Assembly (NCBI GenBank): GCA_014529385.2
Contig: CM043963.1
Location: 2,174,001 to 2,238,000 of the forward strand
Origin: Adiantum capillus-veneris
Lineage: Eukaryota; Streptophyta; Polypodiopsida; Polypodiales; Pteridaceae
Reading direction: 5' to 3'
DNA length: 64,000 bases
Positions 10,164 to 21,240 of the stretch are shown here, piece after piece; the stretch's first letter is position 1; the number at the start of each line of letters is the position of its first letter. The notes below the pieces were generated by a model that was not told where the DNA came from, made no database searches, and saw only the letters and a program-made list of their open reading frames with translations. The position numbers and the translations under genes were made by a program.

Positions 10164-11900
10164 CCCCTCTTGTCTTGGTCAAGGGTTTTTTTTCTTTTTA
10201 AATCCCCCTCACTCTCCATCTTCAACGCACTTATTATACTCTCTCTCTCCTTCCCACTCTCTCTCTTTCCTATTCTCTCTCCGCTGAAGATTTTGTCTAC
10301 CTCTTTCTCTCTCTCTCTACCTTTTTAGGTGCATGATAATAAATAACCTCTCTCTCTATTTGTCTCTTTGTGAGCACGCCATGCTTTGGCAGGCCCCGCT
10401 CACACACGACACCCTCTCCCTCTCTCCTCTCTTTACTCTCTTCCGCCTCACTTCGCGTGCAGCTGCCACGCCATCCTTGATGTGCGTGCCGTCCTTGCCT
10501 TGCCTACACGCCATACCCTCCACATCATCATTGACCACGAAACTAGCCGCCCCCAGCGCTGCACACACTCTACCACACTCTCACTGCCTCTGTATTGCGC
10601 ACTCATGCTCACACCCTTACACACACACTCACTTTCTCCATCTCGCTATGCCTTGCTACGCATCGACACGCTACCACGCCATCAGTGTCTGCCACGTTGG
10701 AGCTCATCTCCGACCTGCTCCTCCTCGTGCAGCACTCATCACGGGCCTGCCAAGTTGCGTCAGGTAAGGTTAGTGGTAAATTATATTATTAGTTAATTTG
10801 AGGTAATGTTTTAGTAAATGTCCTATTAGTCAATTTAAATTTTAATGTTTTAAATTTTAACAACAAAATCAAAAAATTCCATTAAAAATATAAAAAGGAT
10901 TTTAAATTTCAAAAAATCACAAAAAATTTAGAAAAGAATAAAAAATCCAAAAAAAAACAATAAGAAGCCAAAAATTCAAAAAAAAGGCTTTAGAAAAATC
11001 ACAAAAATATAGAAAAAGTCATCTAAATTCACAAAAAAATTACAAAAAAATCAAAAACCTTATTAGAAAGTCAACAATTACACAAATAAATCACAAAAAA
11101 TTGTAAAATTCCTTAAAACTAAAAAAAAATCCATTGAAAATCATACATTCATCAAATAAATCTTAAAAAATTTGTAAAATTCATAAAACACTCACACACC
11201 GCAAAAGCGAGCAAGTCGAGCAGAGAAGCCAGAAAAAAATAAAAAAAAGCAAGAAAATAGACCAAAGCAAGCCGTGAGCCACGGATGTCCAAAATTGTCA
11301 AAAAAAGAACAAAAAGGGAACCGAGTGTAATCGACAAATCGACTTTGCATCGAAAGCGGACCGGCTAGGACGCATTAACATGAAGACGCAATTTGAAGCT
11401 GAATTTTGAGCAAAATTGGGTCGTTAGGGCACAGTTCACACGCCAAAATTTTGAATCGCGCCTGAAATTAGCAAACTTTGGTAAAAGTTGGCAAACTTTT
11501 GAGTCGTAAGTCTTGCTAAAGCCTAAAATTTGACCTAGAATCAGGGAAAATCCTTGGGAATTGGGGCTAAATTGTTTTGGCCAAGAATATCATTGTTCTA
11601 ACCGATTGTGGATCGTGTTTCCAAAAGTCAGTCGATTAACTAAAAGTGATCGTGCATTACAAATTGGGTCTAGAAATGGATGACCAAGGACACAAATCAC
11701 ATTGGATTGCAGAATAGGCTATCCAAGCCCCAAAGTTTTATCGTTTCAAAGGACTACAGTCAAGCCTGACACATTCAAACTACCAAAATAGCATTGGCAA
11801 AAGCCGTCTTATCAAATCCGAGCATGAGTAATTTTGCTAATCAACACTATGATCTGCTAAGAACTATAGGATCTGCTAAGCGATAGTTCTTAGAGACCAA
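10164..11900. other. CT-rich then A-rich non-coding stretch, possible LTR/leader
   Basis: 10200-10330 is a pyrimidine-rich tract of CTCTCT blocks. 10380-10750 is GC-richer with open frames that are low-complexity Ser/His/Thr and match nothing. CAGGTAAGG at about 10760 fits a plant splice donor. 10800-11180 is very A-rich. A gag-like frame starts at 11907. The order resembles the LTR and leader of a large gypsy element, but no LTR pair or primer-binding site was found. Confidence 0.4.
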
Positions 11901-11906
11901 GACAAC

Positions 11907-12532
11907 ATGGAGTCAAGTCAAGACGAGAGTTTAAGTGCACAAGGACCAGAGCTAGTCAAAATCAGTGGCAACAGTGGAGCAGATGCAACATACCAAATTT
12001 TACAGCTATATGGATACAATGGAGATAAATTCTTATATGAACATTCAAAAGGTCATAGGTACTTGATGAGTGGTGAATGCAACACAGGAGTCAGGATCTT
12101 ATTGATCACAGTAAAGCGAGATTCAAAGAACTCCCAAATGTTTATAGAATTTAGTGGGGCCAGATGTTGCAAGCTCAAAGATGAAGCACAGATAGAAGTG
12201 TAATAAATTGATCCAAGTGGTTATCCTGACATCTGCACAAGCCAGCAAACCATACAATTGGTGCATATGCAATCCGGGTCATTGTACATGGATTACAGTG
12301 GTTGGATCCATAGTCGACAGTCAGAAATGGAAGATCCAACAGATCAACCAATAGAAGCCAGTCTAATTGGAGAACAATGTCAAAGGCGGTACAAAGGTCA
12401 GGATGGAGAAGTCTACAGCTTGATTCTCAGTGTTCTAAAAGAAGAAGTTGACAACTTGGCCATCCTAGAAGCATAAACTTCTTAGCTAGATCTTGACATG
12501 ACAGAACCAGGTGAAATACCACCAGCCATGGT
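11907..12532 (+). pseudogene. Gag-like N-terminal fragment, unrecognised family
   Basis: A 98-codon frame (start MESSQDESLSAQG) is followed, after two stop codons and a possible shift, by a second frame containing SLIGEQCQRRYKGQDGEVYSL. This continues past TAA and TAG codons to about 12532, where it meets the truncated end of the minus-strand Tat element. I do not recognise the protein. The RRYKGQDGEVYSLIL part weakly resembles the GRFKSEEGHQVEFQLL region of the 30.0-kb minus gene and the VYQGTF region of copy A, which would make it another member of the same gag-like group. The break at 12532 is a junction, not a natural end. Confidence 0.4.
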
Positions 12533-14872
12533 GTACTTCTCATGACCAGCTACCTCATTTAGTATCTCATCCTGGAATGGGAGGGGAAAGTGATCTCTTT
12601 TTGTTGCCTCATTGAGGGGACGGTAATCCACACACACCCTCCACTTGCCATTTTTCTTAGGAGTGACAACAATAGGAGAGACCCACTCTGAATTCTCCAC
12701 TGGATAAATGAAACCTGCTGCTAGAAGCTTTCTTACCTCCTTGAGTAGAGCCTGTTCCTTTATAACTCCTAGCCTTCGTAGCTTCTGAGCTTTAGGTGTG
12801 GCCGCAGGCTTTAACTCAATCTTGTGCTGAACAACATCTACCCCACGCACGTCGGTGTAGTCTTTAGCAAAAAGCCTAGGAAACTTCCTTAGCACACATT
12901 TGAACTCCTCTCTTTCATCCTTTGTAAGTGTTGTTGATAGCATACCTTCCAGCATCCCTTCATCTTCCACCTTTTGGTTCTCTTGGGAACCTACCTCTTC
13001 GAAACCTCGAGAAGAGGTCTCCTGGTTGTTTGGCTTAAACCTTACCCCCATGACTTCGATGGAAGACTCCTCTTCAGTAATGCTGCCGCTACTTTCTTCT
13101 TCTGAAGTGCTATCGGTCCAACCTTCTTCCGTCTCACTTTGAGATGATTCTTCATAGATCTCCTCTTGGCGTTGCTCCTTCATGTCAAAGACAACCTTCT
13201 TATGATTGTCGTTCCTGCAAATTAATTTCCCACTCTCCCAATCCTGCAAAGCTCGCATTTTCATTAGCCATGGTCTTCCTAGGATAAATGGAGAACCACT
13301 TTCCTTGGTCGACATAACATAAAAATCCACCACTTTCTTAATGCCAAAGGCCTCTACAAAGACATTTTTGAAAATGCCTACACACCTAGCCTTGCTATTG
13401 TTTGCCATCTTGACTTTGATTTCAGGCGTCTCCTGGATGTGCATGCCTAGTCTTTGCATGAGTCTCTCTGTCATGATGCAAATTTGTGCACCCCCATCCA
13501 CTAGATTTTTCCTAACCAATCTTCCTTTGATGTAACAGTCTCGCACCGGTGTAATGTCCTCATTCATTTCAGCTTGTGCAATTTTTACAACAGGAAAACT
13601 CTCTTTTACCTTTCTCCTAGTGCTAACTGCCTTTGTTAAATCCCTCCTAACTTGTGGGCATAATGCAAGAAACTGAGGCCATGAGATATCAGGACCCTTA
13701 CCTCGCATGTCTTCCAACAGGTTGTACGGAGCCATACCATGTCCAAGAGGGAAGTCTTGGAGATTGATACGACGTCGAGTCCTCTTAGCTTCCTTGGTCT
13801 CCTTTGCCTTCTTGCCTTGTCCATGGTCACTCTCTGATGTGACTCCTTCTTTCTCTTTACCTTTTCCTCGGCCACGCTTAATGCCATTTGCTTCCATGTC
13901 AACCTCATTTGAGTTTGTCACCTCTACCACATGCACATTTGGATCTGGCAAAGGTGGAACTCCTTCTACCCCTTGTGGAGGTGGTCTTGGTCCATTTGGC
14001 CTTTGTAGAAGCCTTCGGTGTTGACCAGCTCCTTCTCCTGCATTCATCACTGGGTAATTCAAGTTAGGTCTCCCTGGCTCTCCACGGGGCCAAGGACAAT
14101 TATACATCCCATGTCCAGACTCTCCGCAATTCCAACATTGCAAGACTCTCCTAGTTCGTGGCTCCCTCTCTTCTGACTTCTTTGCTTGTCCCTTTGGACC
14201 TACAACTTGTGCAAGGTGAATTGACAGGCTACTTAAAGATTCGTTTAACTTCTCAATTACTTCCGTCGTTACCTCAGGAAGCTCCCTCGATGTTGATGCT
14301 TGTGACTTACCTTTGGGTCTAAGACCTTCTATTGGAACCTCTCCCCTTAAGCACTTGAGTTTCCTATATTTCTCAGCAGCCCTAGTTTCAGCTGCATCAA
14401 AGGTAGCAGGTGCACCCGCCTCAACTTTTACCTTAAGGTCAGGAAAGAGTCCGGCTATGAACCTCTCCTTCTTTAGAAATTCTGCACCATCACCAGGATT
14501 AGCAACATTTCGTATCCATAGAGCCCAAAGACGTAGAAACTCTTGCTTGTACAAGTAGTAGTCATCTAAGTCTTTTTGCTTATGAGAAACAATGTCTTGC
14601 CATAATTTTTGAGTGTTTTGGGGATCAAAGAAGTATTTCTTGAAATGACTCAGAACTTCTGTGTAATTCCCCTTAACTTCCTCAGGCAAAGAGTCAAACC
14701 AAGTGCTAGCATCTTTCCTAAGGACCACCTCAAACATTTCTACACGTTCTTGATCAGTTATTATCCTCTTGATACGGCAAGACATCTTGAAATTCGCTAA
14801 AAATAATTCAGCATCCTCTCTAGGCTCTCCAAAGAAAAGAGGATACCCAGACATTTGGCGTTGGCTTTCCAT
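12482..14872 (-). pseudogene. Tat-type Ty3/gypsy gag-protease-RT, truncated in RT
   Basis: An uninterrupted 796-codon polyprotein. Residues 1-200 are a retrotransposon gag domain. CWNCGESGHGMYNC at 246-259 is a CCHC zinc knuckle that binds the element RNA. Residues about 430-545 are the aspartic protease, with active site LVDGGAQICIM (Asp-Gly-Gly) and FILGRPWL. A long acidic Ser/Glu linker is followed by the start of RT (YTDVRGVDVVQHKIEL, then VCVDYRPLNEATKRDHFPLP) up to HEKY at about residue 778. After that the frame leaves the family and ends 18 residues later, because the element is cut at about 12535. RT catalytic core, RNase H and integrase are therefore missing. The start Met at 14872 lies 610 bp after the primer-binding site. 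The intact frame means this half is younger or less decayed than its plus-strand relative at 30 kb. Confidence 0.9.
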
Positions 14873-14956
14873 TGAATTGATTTCAAAGTGACACCCGTTT
14901 TTGTTTTTCTTTCTTAAAAAGATTTACACAATAATGTATCTAGCTTGCAATCTATT

Positions 14957-15175
14957 CTACAACAAAATAAAGATATTCACATCAAACAACCTATGATAAT
15001 CAATAAGAGGTAGGATGACATGGTTTGGTGATGCGAGAATTTCTCCTACTCTTTGGGCACCAAGCATGAACACCATACGTTGTTGAAAATGGATTTTCCT
15101 ACTAATTGCAATGTTTATTCTAATGTGTGGAGTGAAATGGAAGGGGAAAACCTCTATTCCTGGGCCATTATCCAT
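14957..15175 (-). CDS. Small leader ORF A (72 aa), conserved family
   Basis: ATG-to-TAG frame of 72 residues in the leader between primer-binding site and gag, same sense as gag. Motifs: ISRKIHFQQ at 24-32, GAQRVGEIL at 39-47, ILPLIDY and FDVNIFILL at the end. It is clearly similar to ORF C at 53069-53287 and more distantly to ORF B just upstream. Function unknown; basic in the middle and hydrophobic at the end. No zinc or catalytic motif is seen. Expression is unproven, but matching start, length and end across three copies argue for a real protein family. Confidence 0.5.
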   Translation of the reverse strand: MDNGPGIEVFPFHFTPHIRINIAISRKIHFQQRMVFMLGAQRVGEILASPNHVILPLIDYHRLFDVNIFILL

Positions 15176-15196
15176 GGTCTATGCATGACCTAATTC

Positions 15197-15409
15197 TTAA
15201 AACAACACAAAAATATAGACGTCCAAACTAAGGTCGTACCTAATGAGAGGCAAAATAAAAGGATTTACTGATGCGTTTATCTCTACCAACCTAAGAGGAC
15301 CTAAAATTCTACGAATTACTCGCTGAAATTGCAACTTAGTACTAACAATTATGTGTACCTTTTTCCTTGCAATGGGAATGAAGGGATCATACAAATTCTC
15401 GTGATTCAT
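15197..15409 (-). CDS. Small leader ORF B (70 aa), conserved family
   Basis: ATG-to-TAA frame of 70 residues, 21 bp upstream of ORF A on the same strand, so the two form a tandem pair in the Tat leader. It shares the pattern K-x-x-F-Q, ILGPLRLVEI, ILPLIRY and LDVYIFVLF with A and C. The shared parts sit at nearly the same residue positions (offset of two). No known function; the pair looks like an old duplication of one ORF. Confidence 0.45.
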   Translation of the reverse strand: MNHENLYDPFIPIARKKVHIIVSTKLQFQRVIRRILGPLRLVEINASVNPFILPLIRYDLSLDVYIFVLF

Positions 15410-15463
15410 GCAAGCTACTTGATTATGCTAAAGTTTGAGCCTTCACAAAACATACACAAGCCT

Positions 15464-15482
15464 GTCCTCCGTGGGGGCACCA
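15464..15482 (-). other. Primer-binding site of Tat element
   Basis: Reading the minus strand, the LTR ends ...CCGCCTCA at 15486. Three bases later TGGTGCCCCCACGGAGGAC starts at 15482. Position and TGG start (complement of the tRNA CCA end) fit a primer-binding site. I cannot name the tRNA with certainty. Confidence 0.65.
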
Positions 15483-15658
15483 ATTTGAGGCGGTCCGGGG
15501 CGGGCAACAAGAAGAGCAACCTCTAGACACCCTTCAAGGCTCCCGTGCTGCTCAATTGGGTTGGGGTTGGAAAAACAACAAACACACACACAAACCCGCA
15601 ACCTAACCCTACACAAATTTGGGGCACCACCTAGTTTTGGATGCGAACTAGGACGCGT

Positions 15659-15660
<2 letters not shown>

Positions 15661-15748
<88 letters not shown>
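15661..15748. repeat. (AG)44 microsatellite inside Tat LTR
   Basis: A long AG run near the 3' (U5) end of the minus-strand LTR. The plus-strand LTR has a CT run at the equivalent place, so the tract belongs to the LTR. Confidence 0.95.
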
Positions 15749-15754
<6 letters not shown>

Positions 15755-16413
15755 CTCGGGCTGCTTTGAAACGTATCGGCAATGATCAAGCAAACACAAT
15801 TATATATGTAAGAAAGAGAGAGAAGGGGGAGGGGGTGTTTGTTGCACTAATACCTTCTTACAAATCTTTCATGACCAATCAAAGTGATATTAGTATTTGT
15901 TCAACATAGCTTGAGTAAATTACACCACAACACATCACAAGAAAATCCATCCCACTCACTGTCTTAAGGCCAGGGGAGTCCTCTCCACCCTGTCGCCCTC
16001 TTACAATATGTGGGATTTATGGCTAAATTGATGACAACACTAGAGACAAGCTATCAAGAACTTAACAAAAAAAAAAAACACCAAGACACTTACACATCAT
16101 TGTTGTCCATTACTTCACGTGGGAAGAGAGACAAAGTATCCAAGCTTAGTCCAAATCCACCCTCCTTGATTCAGCAAATGTTGGGCTTACACTAGTAGGA
16201 GAAATGATAGATTTCCTACTCTCAATTGAGTGATCACTCTCTCTCTTACAATGGCATAGAGTTCCCTTGCTAATCTCCTATTACAACACATGCACATGCA
16301 TAAGACAAGGAGATTCCACTCAAGAGCTCCTTCTAGAGAGGTTGAGCTTGGCTTCTCAAGCTATAGCATAGTGCTCTTGCTTATGGCTCCCCCTTTTGTG
16401 CTAGCTACACCCT

Positions 16414-16422
16414 CCTTTTATA
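16414..16422 (-). promoter_or_regulatory. TATA box of Tat 5' LTR
   Basis: TATAAAAGG on the minus strand. The identical motif sits at 35325-35333 in the plus-strand LTR. It marks the U3 end of the LTR promoter. Confidence 0.7.
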
Positions 16423-16912
16423 GCAATTTTGAAGGCTAGGGTTACTCCTCTAACCATGGTTGGGTTAGATTTTCAGCAATTTATCTAATTTCTTTTGCTT
16501 GGAATTATCAAGAAGTTGGTGGGGAAAGAGAGAGGAGAGAAATGGAGGTGATAAGACTTTTCATAGTGGGTTAGTGTTAGTAGAGTTAGTATTAATTTAC
16601 AAATGGAATTGGATATTTACAATGGGAGTATCCATGTAGGATACAAATAAGGAAGACAAACTCTTAAGAGGTAAGAAAAGGTGGATTTCTTACAAGGTTG
16701 ATGCTCCAAGTGTCTTGAGTAGGGCCAATTTTGACGCTTGTTGACGGTCCACTAACTTTGACGGTACATTTTTTCTCCACTCTTGACCTTCCTTGAGAGA
16801 CAAGGTAATTGAAGCTGAGTAATCAACCACCATGATGCTGTCTTTAAGAGAAGAGGCTGAATTTTGTGGTTTTTTTGATAGATATGGGTAAATTGGAGGA
16901 GGAAAAATGAGA

Positions 16913-17137
16913 CTAGGTGGTCAATTTTGGAATGGAATTGTGTGTGGGAGGTATGAGTTCACCATGGTTTCTCTTATTCTTCAAGGTTGAGGAGAAGGTG
17001 AGTAGGGTGTAGAGAGGAGTGGTGAGAGAGGTGGGGATGATGAGTGGAGAAGTGTGTGTGAAAGAGGAAAATGATAAAGTGGAAGAGAGAGTGTGGCTGC
17101 ATAGCATGGGAAAATTGAGGTCCACTAATAAAATCAT
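16913..17137 (-). other. Open frame in U3 of Tat LTR (74 codons)
   Basis: A Ser/Thr/Leu-rich frame starting MILLVDL; the other LTR has a frame of exactly equal length at 34584-34808. It lies upstream of the TATA box, so the element promoter would not transcribe it from the 5' LTR. Retention may simply reflect DNA similarity of the LTRs. Confidence 0.25.
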
Positions 17138-18136
17138 AGCTCACAGCTCGTAGCTCAAAAAAAAAAATAAAAAAAATTTGAGGCAAAAGTTCAGCCCACG
17201 AGCTACAACTTTTGTTTGTATCACCTTTTCAAATTCGGAGAGCAAGTGAACTTTAAAAATTCAGCAAAACCGACCGTTTTTTTCCACTGCACAAGGTCCT
17301 TGTGGGGTCCTTCTTTGGATGATTCTTTTGAATACCTCCAAGAGTGAGCCCTCCATAGTGCATGTATGCATGCCACCTACCCTTGACCTTATTTGGTAGG
17401 TCTATAATTGAAGATATTGTTGAGATTGTGATATAAGTGAATAGTACAACTAAGAAAATCAAATATTGAGGGGTCTAAAAAATATGTACATGTCAAATAT
17501 AAATAATATAAGTGGAAAAAATATAAAGGGGTCAAAAGAAATCTCTCTCATTATGAGGCTACCATAAAAAGATAAATATTTTTGGTGTTCTAATTTTTTA
17601 GAAAAAAACAAAAACAAAATAGATGTAGGAAGGGAAAAATCACAATAGTGAAAAAATATACACATAAATAAAACTAGTTTTTTTGGATTTTTGTTGGGGT
17701 GGAGTTACACCATATATAAGAGAATCTTACATGAAAATATTTCTATATGGAATAAAGAGTATGAAAAATGGTAAGAAAAATTGTGGTAATGGTGAGGCAA
17801 TGTACAGAGCATAAATAACACACACCTAGGTAGAAATATTTTAATAAATACCAAAATAATTATGAAAAAATCTTTTATTTAGGCCCTATATACAAAGAAA
17901 TATTTACATACGCATGGGCCATAATATACTTATATTTTTTATTTTTTTTGGCTCAACTAGCCCAATGCCTAGCTAATTGAGGGTTTTTTATTTCAGTAAG
18001 GAGATATGGGAAGAGTCCCCTAACTCACACGCACCTATATACAGTGAAAGGGTGAGGGTAACCACAGTGTTTGAGTGATTTGATAGGGTGAGATAACTCA
18101 CTATGGCAATTACAGAGAGCCGAAAAACGGCTATCA

Positions 18137-18800
18137 CCAGGAAGTGCTACATCAATTAGAAGCCCTAGAACTTTCAGACATCAGCCCTCTTCAAAGAAGA
18201 AACCATTGAAAGACCACATGGTTGCTGGAAGTTCCGAGTTGACCCAGATTCCCTCAAAATCTGCAGACAAATTCTTCTATGAAGATCATCAAGGACAGAA
18301 GTTTCAGCTGATCTCCACAAGTCAAAGTCAAAAGGTCATGAATCCAATAGCGTTCAAGTAGTTACATGTGACCAAGCTCACATATGCATACCGAGATACA
18401 TATGGCAATGAATATCAACAAGTTCATGACCTTGTACAAACCCCTATGGATGGTAAGACTGAAGTCAAAGGTTATCTGAGAATGATGCAAAGCCTCAAGC
18501 TACTAGAGTAGGTGATAGATAGGTCAAATTCAATGGAAGCTAAAGTCCAAAAATCTACACAAAGATCACCACCAAAATCTCCTCCGAAGAGACAGATTCT
18601 GCCAGAAAGTAAAATGGATCTTTTCATGTCAAAAGTTACTCAAATGCAGGTAGATAATGCACTATATTTGCAAGAAAAAGTTGCAACAGCACAAGCAAAT
18701 GGGCCAACATTGATTGAATAGGTGAACAAAGCAAAGAAGTTGAAGAAAAAGTTCAATCCAAGGACACTGCCACAACAAAAGCAGTCAATTTAGACACAAA
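18137..18800 (+). pseudogene. Gag-like fragment, start of copy B
   Basis: The frame is cut on its left by the Tat LTR and has stops. It shows SSKKKPLKDHMVAGSSELTQ, then FFYEDHQGQKFQLIS, then YAYRDTYGNEYQQVHDLV and, after a TAG, a 69-codon Lys/Pro/Ser-rich piece (18512-18721). The EDHQGQKFQLI part is like the SEEGHQVEFQLL part of the 30.0-kb minus gene. I read it as the N-terminal region of a gag-like protein; no catalytic motif is present. Confidence 0.45.
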
Positions 18801-18839
18801 TCCTAAGAAGATCAAGTGCAAAATTACTGGTGAAAACAA

Positions 18840-19166
18840 AGAAAAGTTGTCAACTGAAGTAAAGCTAGATTTTTATCTAGACAAGAACCTCATGTCTTTT
18901 TGCACTTGGAAAAAATGTGGCCTAAATTCATTAGCATCTCTAGAAACAAACAAGCAGAATACTGGGGAATCATTTCCATTGTCATTCAAGTAGATTCACT
19001 GAACCTCGAAGCTCAATTTTATGTGGTAAATGCAAAAGATGTACCAAATGACATCATAGTGGGAATGCCACTAGCCCAAAAGATTCTAGAAGCATGGAAT
19101 TCAAACAAGATGCAGTCATCACATCACAAACAACAAAGAATGAAGACCAGGATTGGTCACCTGTAG
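18840..19166 (+). pseudogene. Protease-like module 1, decayed
   Basis: The segment runs ITGENKEKLSTEVKLDFYLD, then frame-shifted LEKMWPKFISISRN, then LNLEAQFYVVNAKDVPNDIIVGMPLAQK. The last part fits the C-terminal half of a retropepsin (hydrophobic strand followed by IIxGxPxxQK). No active-site Asp triad is visible. A second protease-like module follows at 19560. Confidence 0.4.
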
Positions 19167-19320
19167 ATGACAACACAAAGTCCTCAAGCATAGTTAAAAT
19201 GTAGAGTGATGCCAAAGCAACGATTATTGAAGATGATTCATCTCCATCAAACAGAGCCTTCAAAGAACTAAAAGCAGATCAAGCAATAGTAAGTGCAAAT
19301 AAATAGAGCAAATTGAGTCC

Positions 19321-19836
19321 ATGAAAGCTATCGAGCAGAGAATGTCATCAAAGCCAGAAGTTAAGAAGATCAAGATTGCAAACAACCAAGAAGCAATAGG
19401 AAATCCAAAGACCCAAACATTGCTAGTTGAATCAATAGATAGAGGTCAAAGTGGAAAAGAAATTATCGAATCACCTTCCATAGAGACATATTTAGATCAA
19501 GATGAGACCATGGCAAAAGCAGGACATAAATCTTCAAGAGAACCTCCAATGGGAATAACTATAGTTCTCAACAGTACAAATGGAGCGAGTGTCAGATGCA
19601 ATGCTCTATTAGATAAAGAAGCAAAGTGCAATATGGTTGCACATAGCATCCAAAGAATACTCGAGATCAAACCACAAAAACAAAACAGTAAAGCAATGCT
19701 AGGTAAGGTTGCAAGTGAAGAAGAAATGGTTGCTACACTTAGCATCCAGAAGCATGAAGAGCAAGTAAAGTTTCTACTAAAGTCTTCAAAATACATGCTT
19801 GTAGATGTCATCCTTGGACATCAGTGGCTAGACTAG
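19321..19836 (+). pseudogene. Protease-like module 2 (degenerate retropepsin)
   Basis: 171 codons without a stop. The first 70 residues are a Lys/Glu-rich linker. The C-terminal 100 residues have NALLDKEAKCNMVAHSIQRIL, where the family has D-S/T-G-A, and end VDVILGHQWLD, the equivalent of ILGxxWL. The active-site Gly is replaced by Glu, so a working protease is unlikely although the frame is open. Lies just before a non-coding stretch; RT does not follow. Confidence 0.55.
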
Positions 19837-20385
19837 CACAAGGCATACAGAGAGGATACAATGTTGATACTCTCTTTTCCAAGTGGTAGCAAGCAACAGA
19901 TACAGATACCATCATTAGGAAGAGAATGGGGTCTAGGAGTGCCTCTTTATTTGGCAGTTTAAGAAAGTCAAACCTTTATTATTAAGAAAGTAATCAAAAG
20001 ATAGCTTTTGAATTCAAATAGGCTAAATGGCTAGTTTATTTGAATTCAAAGTTCCCCCCAAAATGGAATTTAAAATCTAGCAGGTAAAACCATATCATAT
20101 AGCATATCTATGGGAAGAGCTCGACGCGTAGATTGCAAATCAATAATTTCCACTCAAATCAAGATCATATGTGGGAGTTATGGAAGGCCAAAAATCACAA
20201 AAATTTCCACCTTGTTTTGGGGGGGAAGTGCATCCTTTGACCACTCTTACGCATCTCTTACACACCCACCATTCTTGCACACATGGCATACACCTATTTG
20301 TCAAAAATTTTAATCACCTCCATAAGCAAAATAAAGAGGCCCTCCTACACCCCATCCTCTTTCTAGTGTGCTGCTAGTTTTAGAG
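19837..20385. other. Non-coding stretch
   Basis: AT-rich with one G-run near 20217-20226. The open frames at 20110-20313 and 20171-20377 overlap in different frames and match nothing known. Confidence 0.45.
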
Positions 20386-21240
20386 TTGCAAAAGTCACAA
20401 GACTCAAAGACAAATCTTGTAGACAAAGGTAAAGCCAAAGTGGACCTTCCACCGACTAGCACACAAGGTGTGACATCATATGCCTCTACATCAAAGAACC
20501 CTCATGGATTAGCTTCTTCAAGCAGGTCGGGCTTTCAAAACTTCAAGTCAGTTTTACTGACCCAAACACAACCTTTAGGGAGTCACCCAGAAAAGCAAAG
20601 ATATTTCAGCCTAAGTACTCAAGAAAGCAAAAGAAATTCAAGCAATTGTTTGTTCCAAGCAGTTTAGTAAAAGTCACTGATCTAGTGTGGATTGAAGAAA
20701 TAAAATCAGGACATTCAATATACGAACAAAAATCAAGAGGTTCCATTTGTGTCAAAACATAAAGACCAAGCTTTGATCACACAAACACACGCTACACCCC
20801 AACCAATAGTTAGTAAAAAGCAATGGGTTGCAAAGAGAAAGGCCAAATTCATTCCTTATACTACAGAGCGCAAATACGGGAATCGTCCAAGGAACCTAGT
20901 CGACCAAACCACCAAAAAAAGGCAACCAAAACAATCACAAGCTGCACGAAAGCAAGTTTGGGTCAAGAAACCATCGGTCAACCAAATTACAAATGCAAAA
21001 CCTCAAACTACCTTGTCATAGCCAAAAGATAGATCCAAAAAACAAAATTTAAAGTATCAGCAAGTATGGGTGCCGAAGAAATTGATTGCGACACACAAAG
21101 TCATCAACCGCAAATCTAGATTCCCGAGAGGAACAGTATGCCAATCCATACAAAAAAATCATCAAACGAAACTGAAATCCCAGCCATATGATTCCGACAC
21201 AAGGGCAAAGCAGATTTGGGTACCCAAGAAATTACAATAA
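20386..21240 (+). pseudogene. Basic, WVPK-repeat coding region of copy B
   Basis: Frames with a Ser/Thr-rich part (TSYASTSKNPHGLASSSRSGFQNFKS) are followed by a piece shared with 4195-4297, then a strongly basic part. That part holds the recurring motif (K/Q)-Q-(V/I)-W-V-(P/K)-K: RKQVWVKKP, YQQVWVPKKL, KQIWVPKKL. The frame is broken by a TAG near 21020 and others. Similar WVPK segments are known between zinc knuckle and protease in many plant copia proteins, but no zinc knuckle is seen here. No function is assigned. Confidence 0.4.
20395..20700. repeat. Direct repeat, first copy (partner 23780-24085)
   Basis: About 305 bp, starting near TCTTGTAGACAAAGGTAAA and running to TGTGGATTGAAGA. It recurs in the same orientation at 23780-24085 with small indels. 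The two copies are separated by 3.1 kb of the same element. Confidence 0.85.

Larger units (their letters stand above)
15486..18136 (-). mobile_element. 5' LTR of the minus-strand Tat element
   Basis: 2651 bp, starting TGATAGCC at 18136 and ending CTCA at 15486 on the minus strand (TG...CA). It is the inverted counterpart of the 33595-36248 LTR over its full length, with the same start, TATA box, CT/GA tract and end. The differences are scattered substitutions and small indels. The flanking base pairs at 18137 cut directly into the gag-like copy B. The 5-bp flank here (CCTGG on the minus strand) does not match the 3' flank of the plus-strand LTR (GCGTT), so the two LTRs do not look like the ends of one simple insertion. 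Confidence 0.88.

Noticed and set aside
10333-10796. Overlapping open frames of 144 and 136 codons
   Set aside because: Low-complexity Ser/Thr/His/Leu composition in two frames of the same CT-rich stretch; no motif, and typical of pyrimidine-rich non-coding DNA.
12258-12476. Independent small gene on the plus strand
   Set aside because: The same frame continues on both sides past single stops and belongs to the gag-like fragment 11907-12532.
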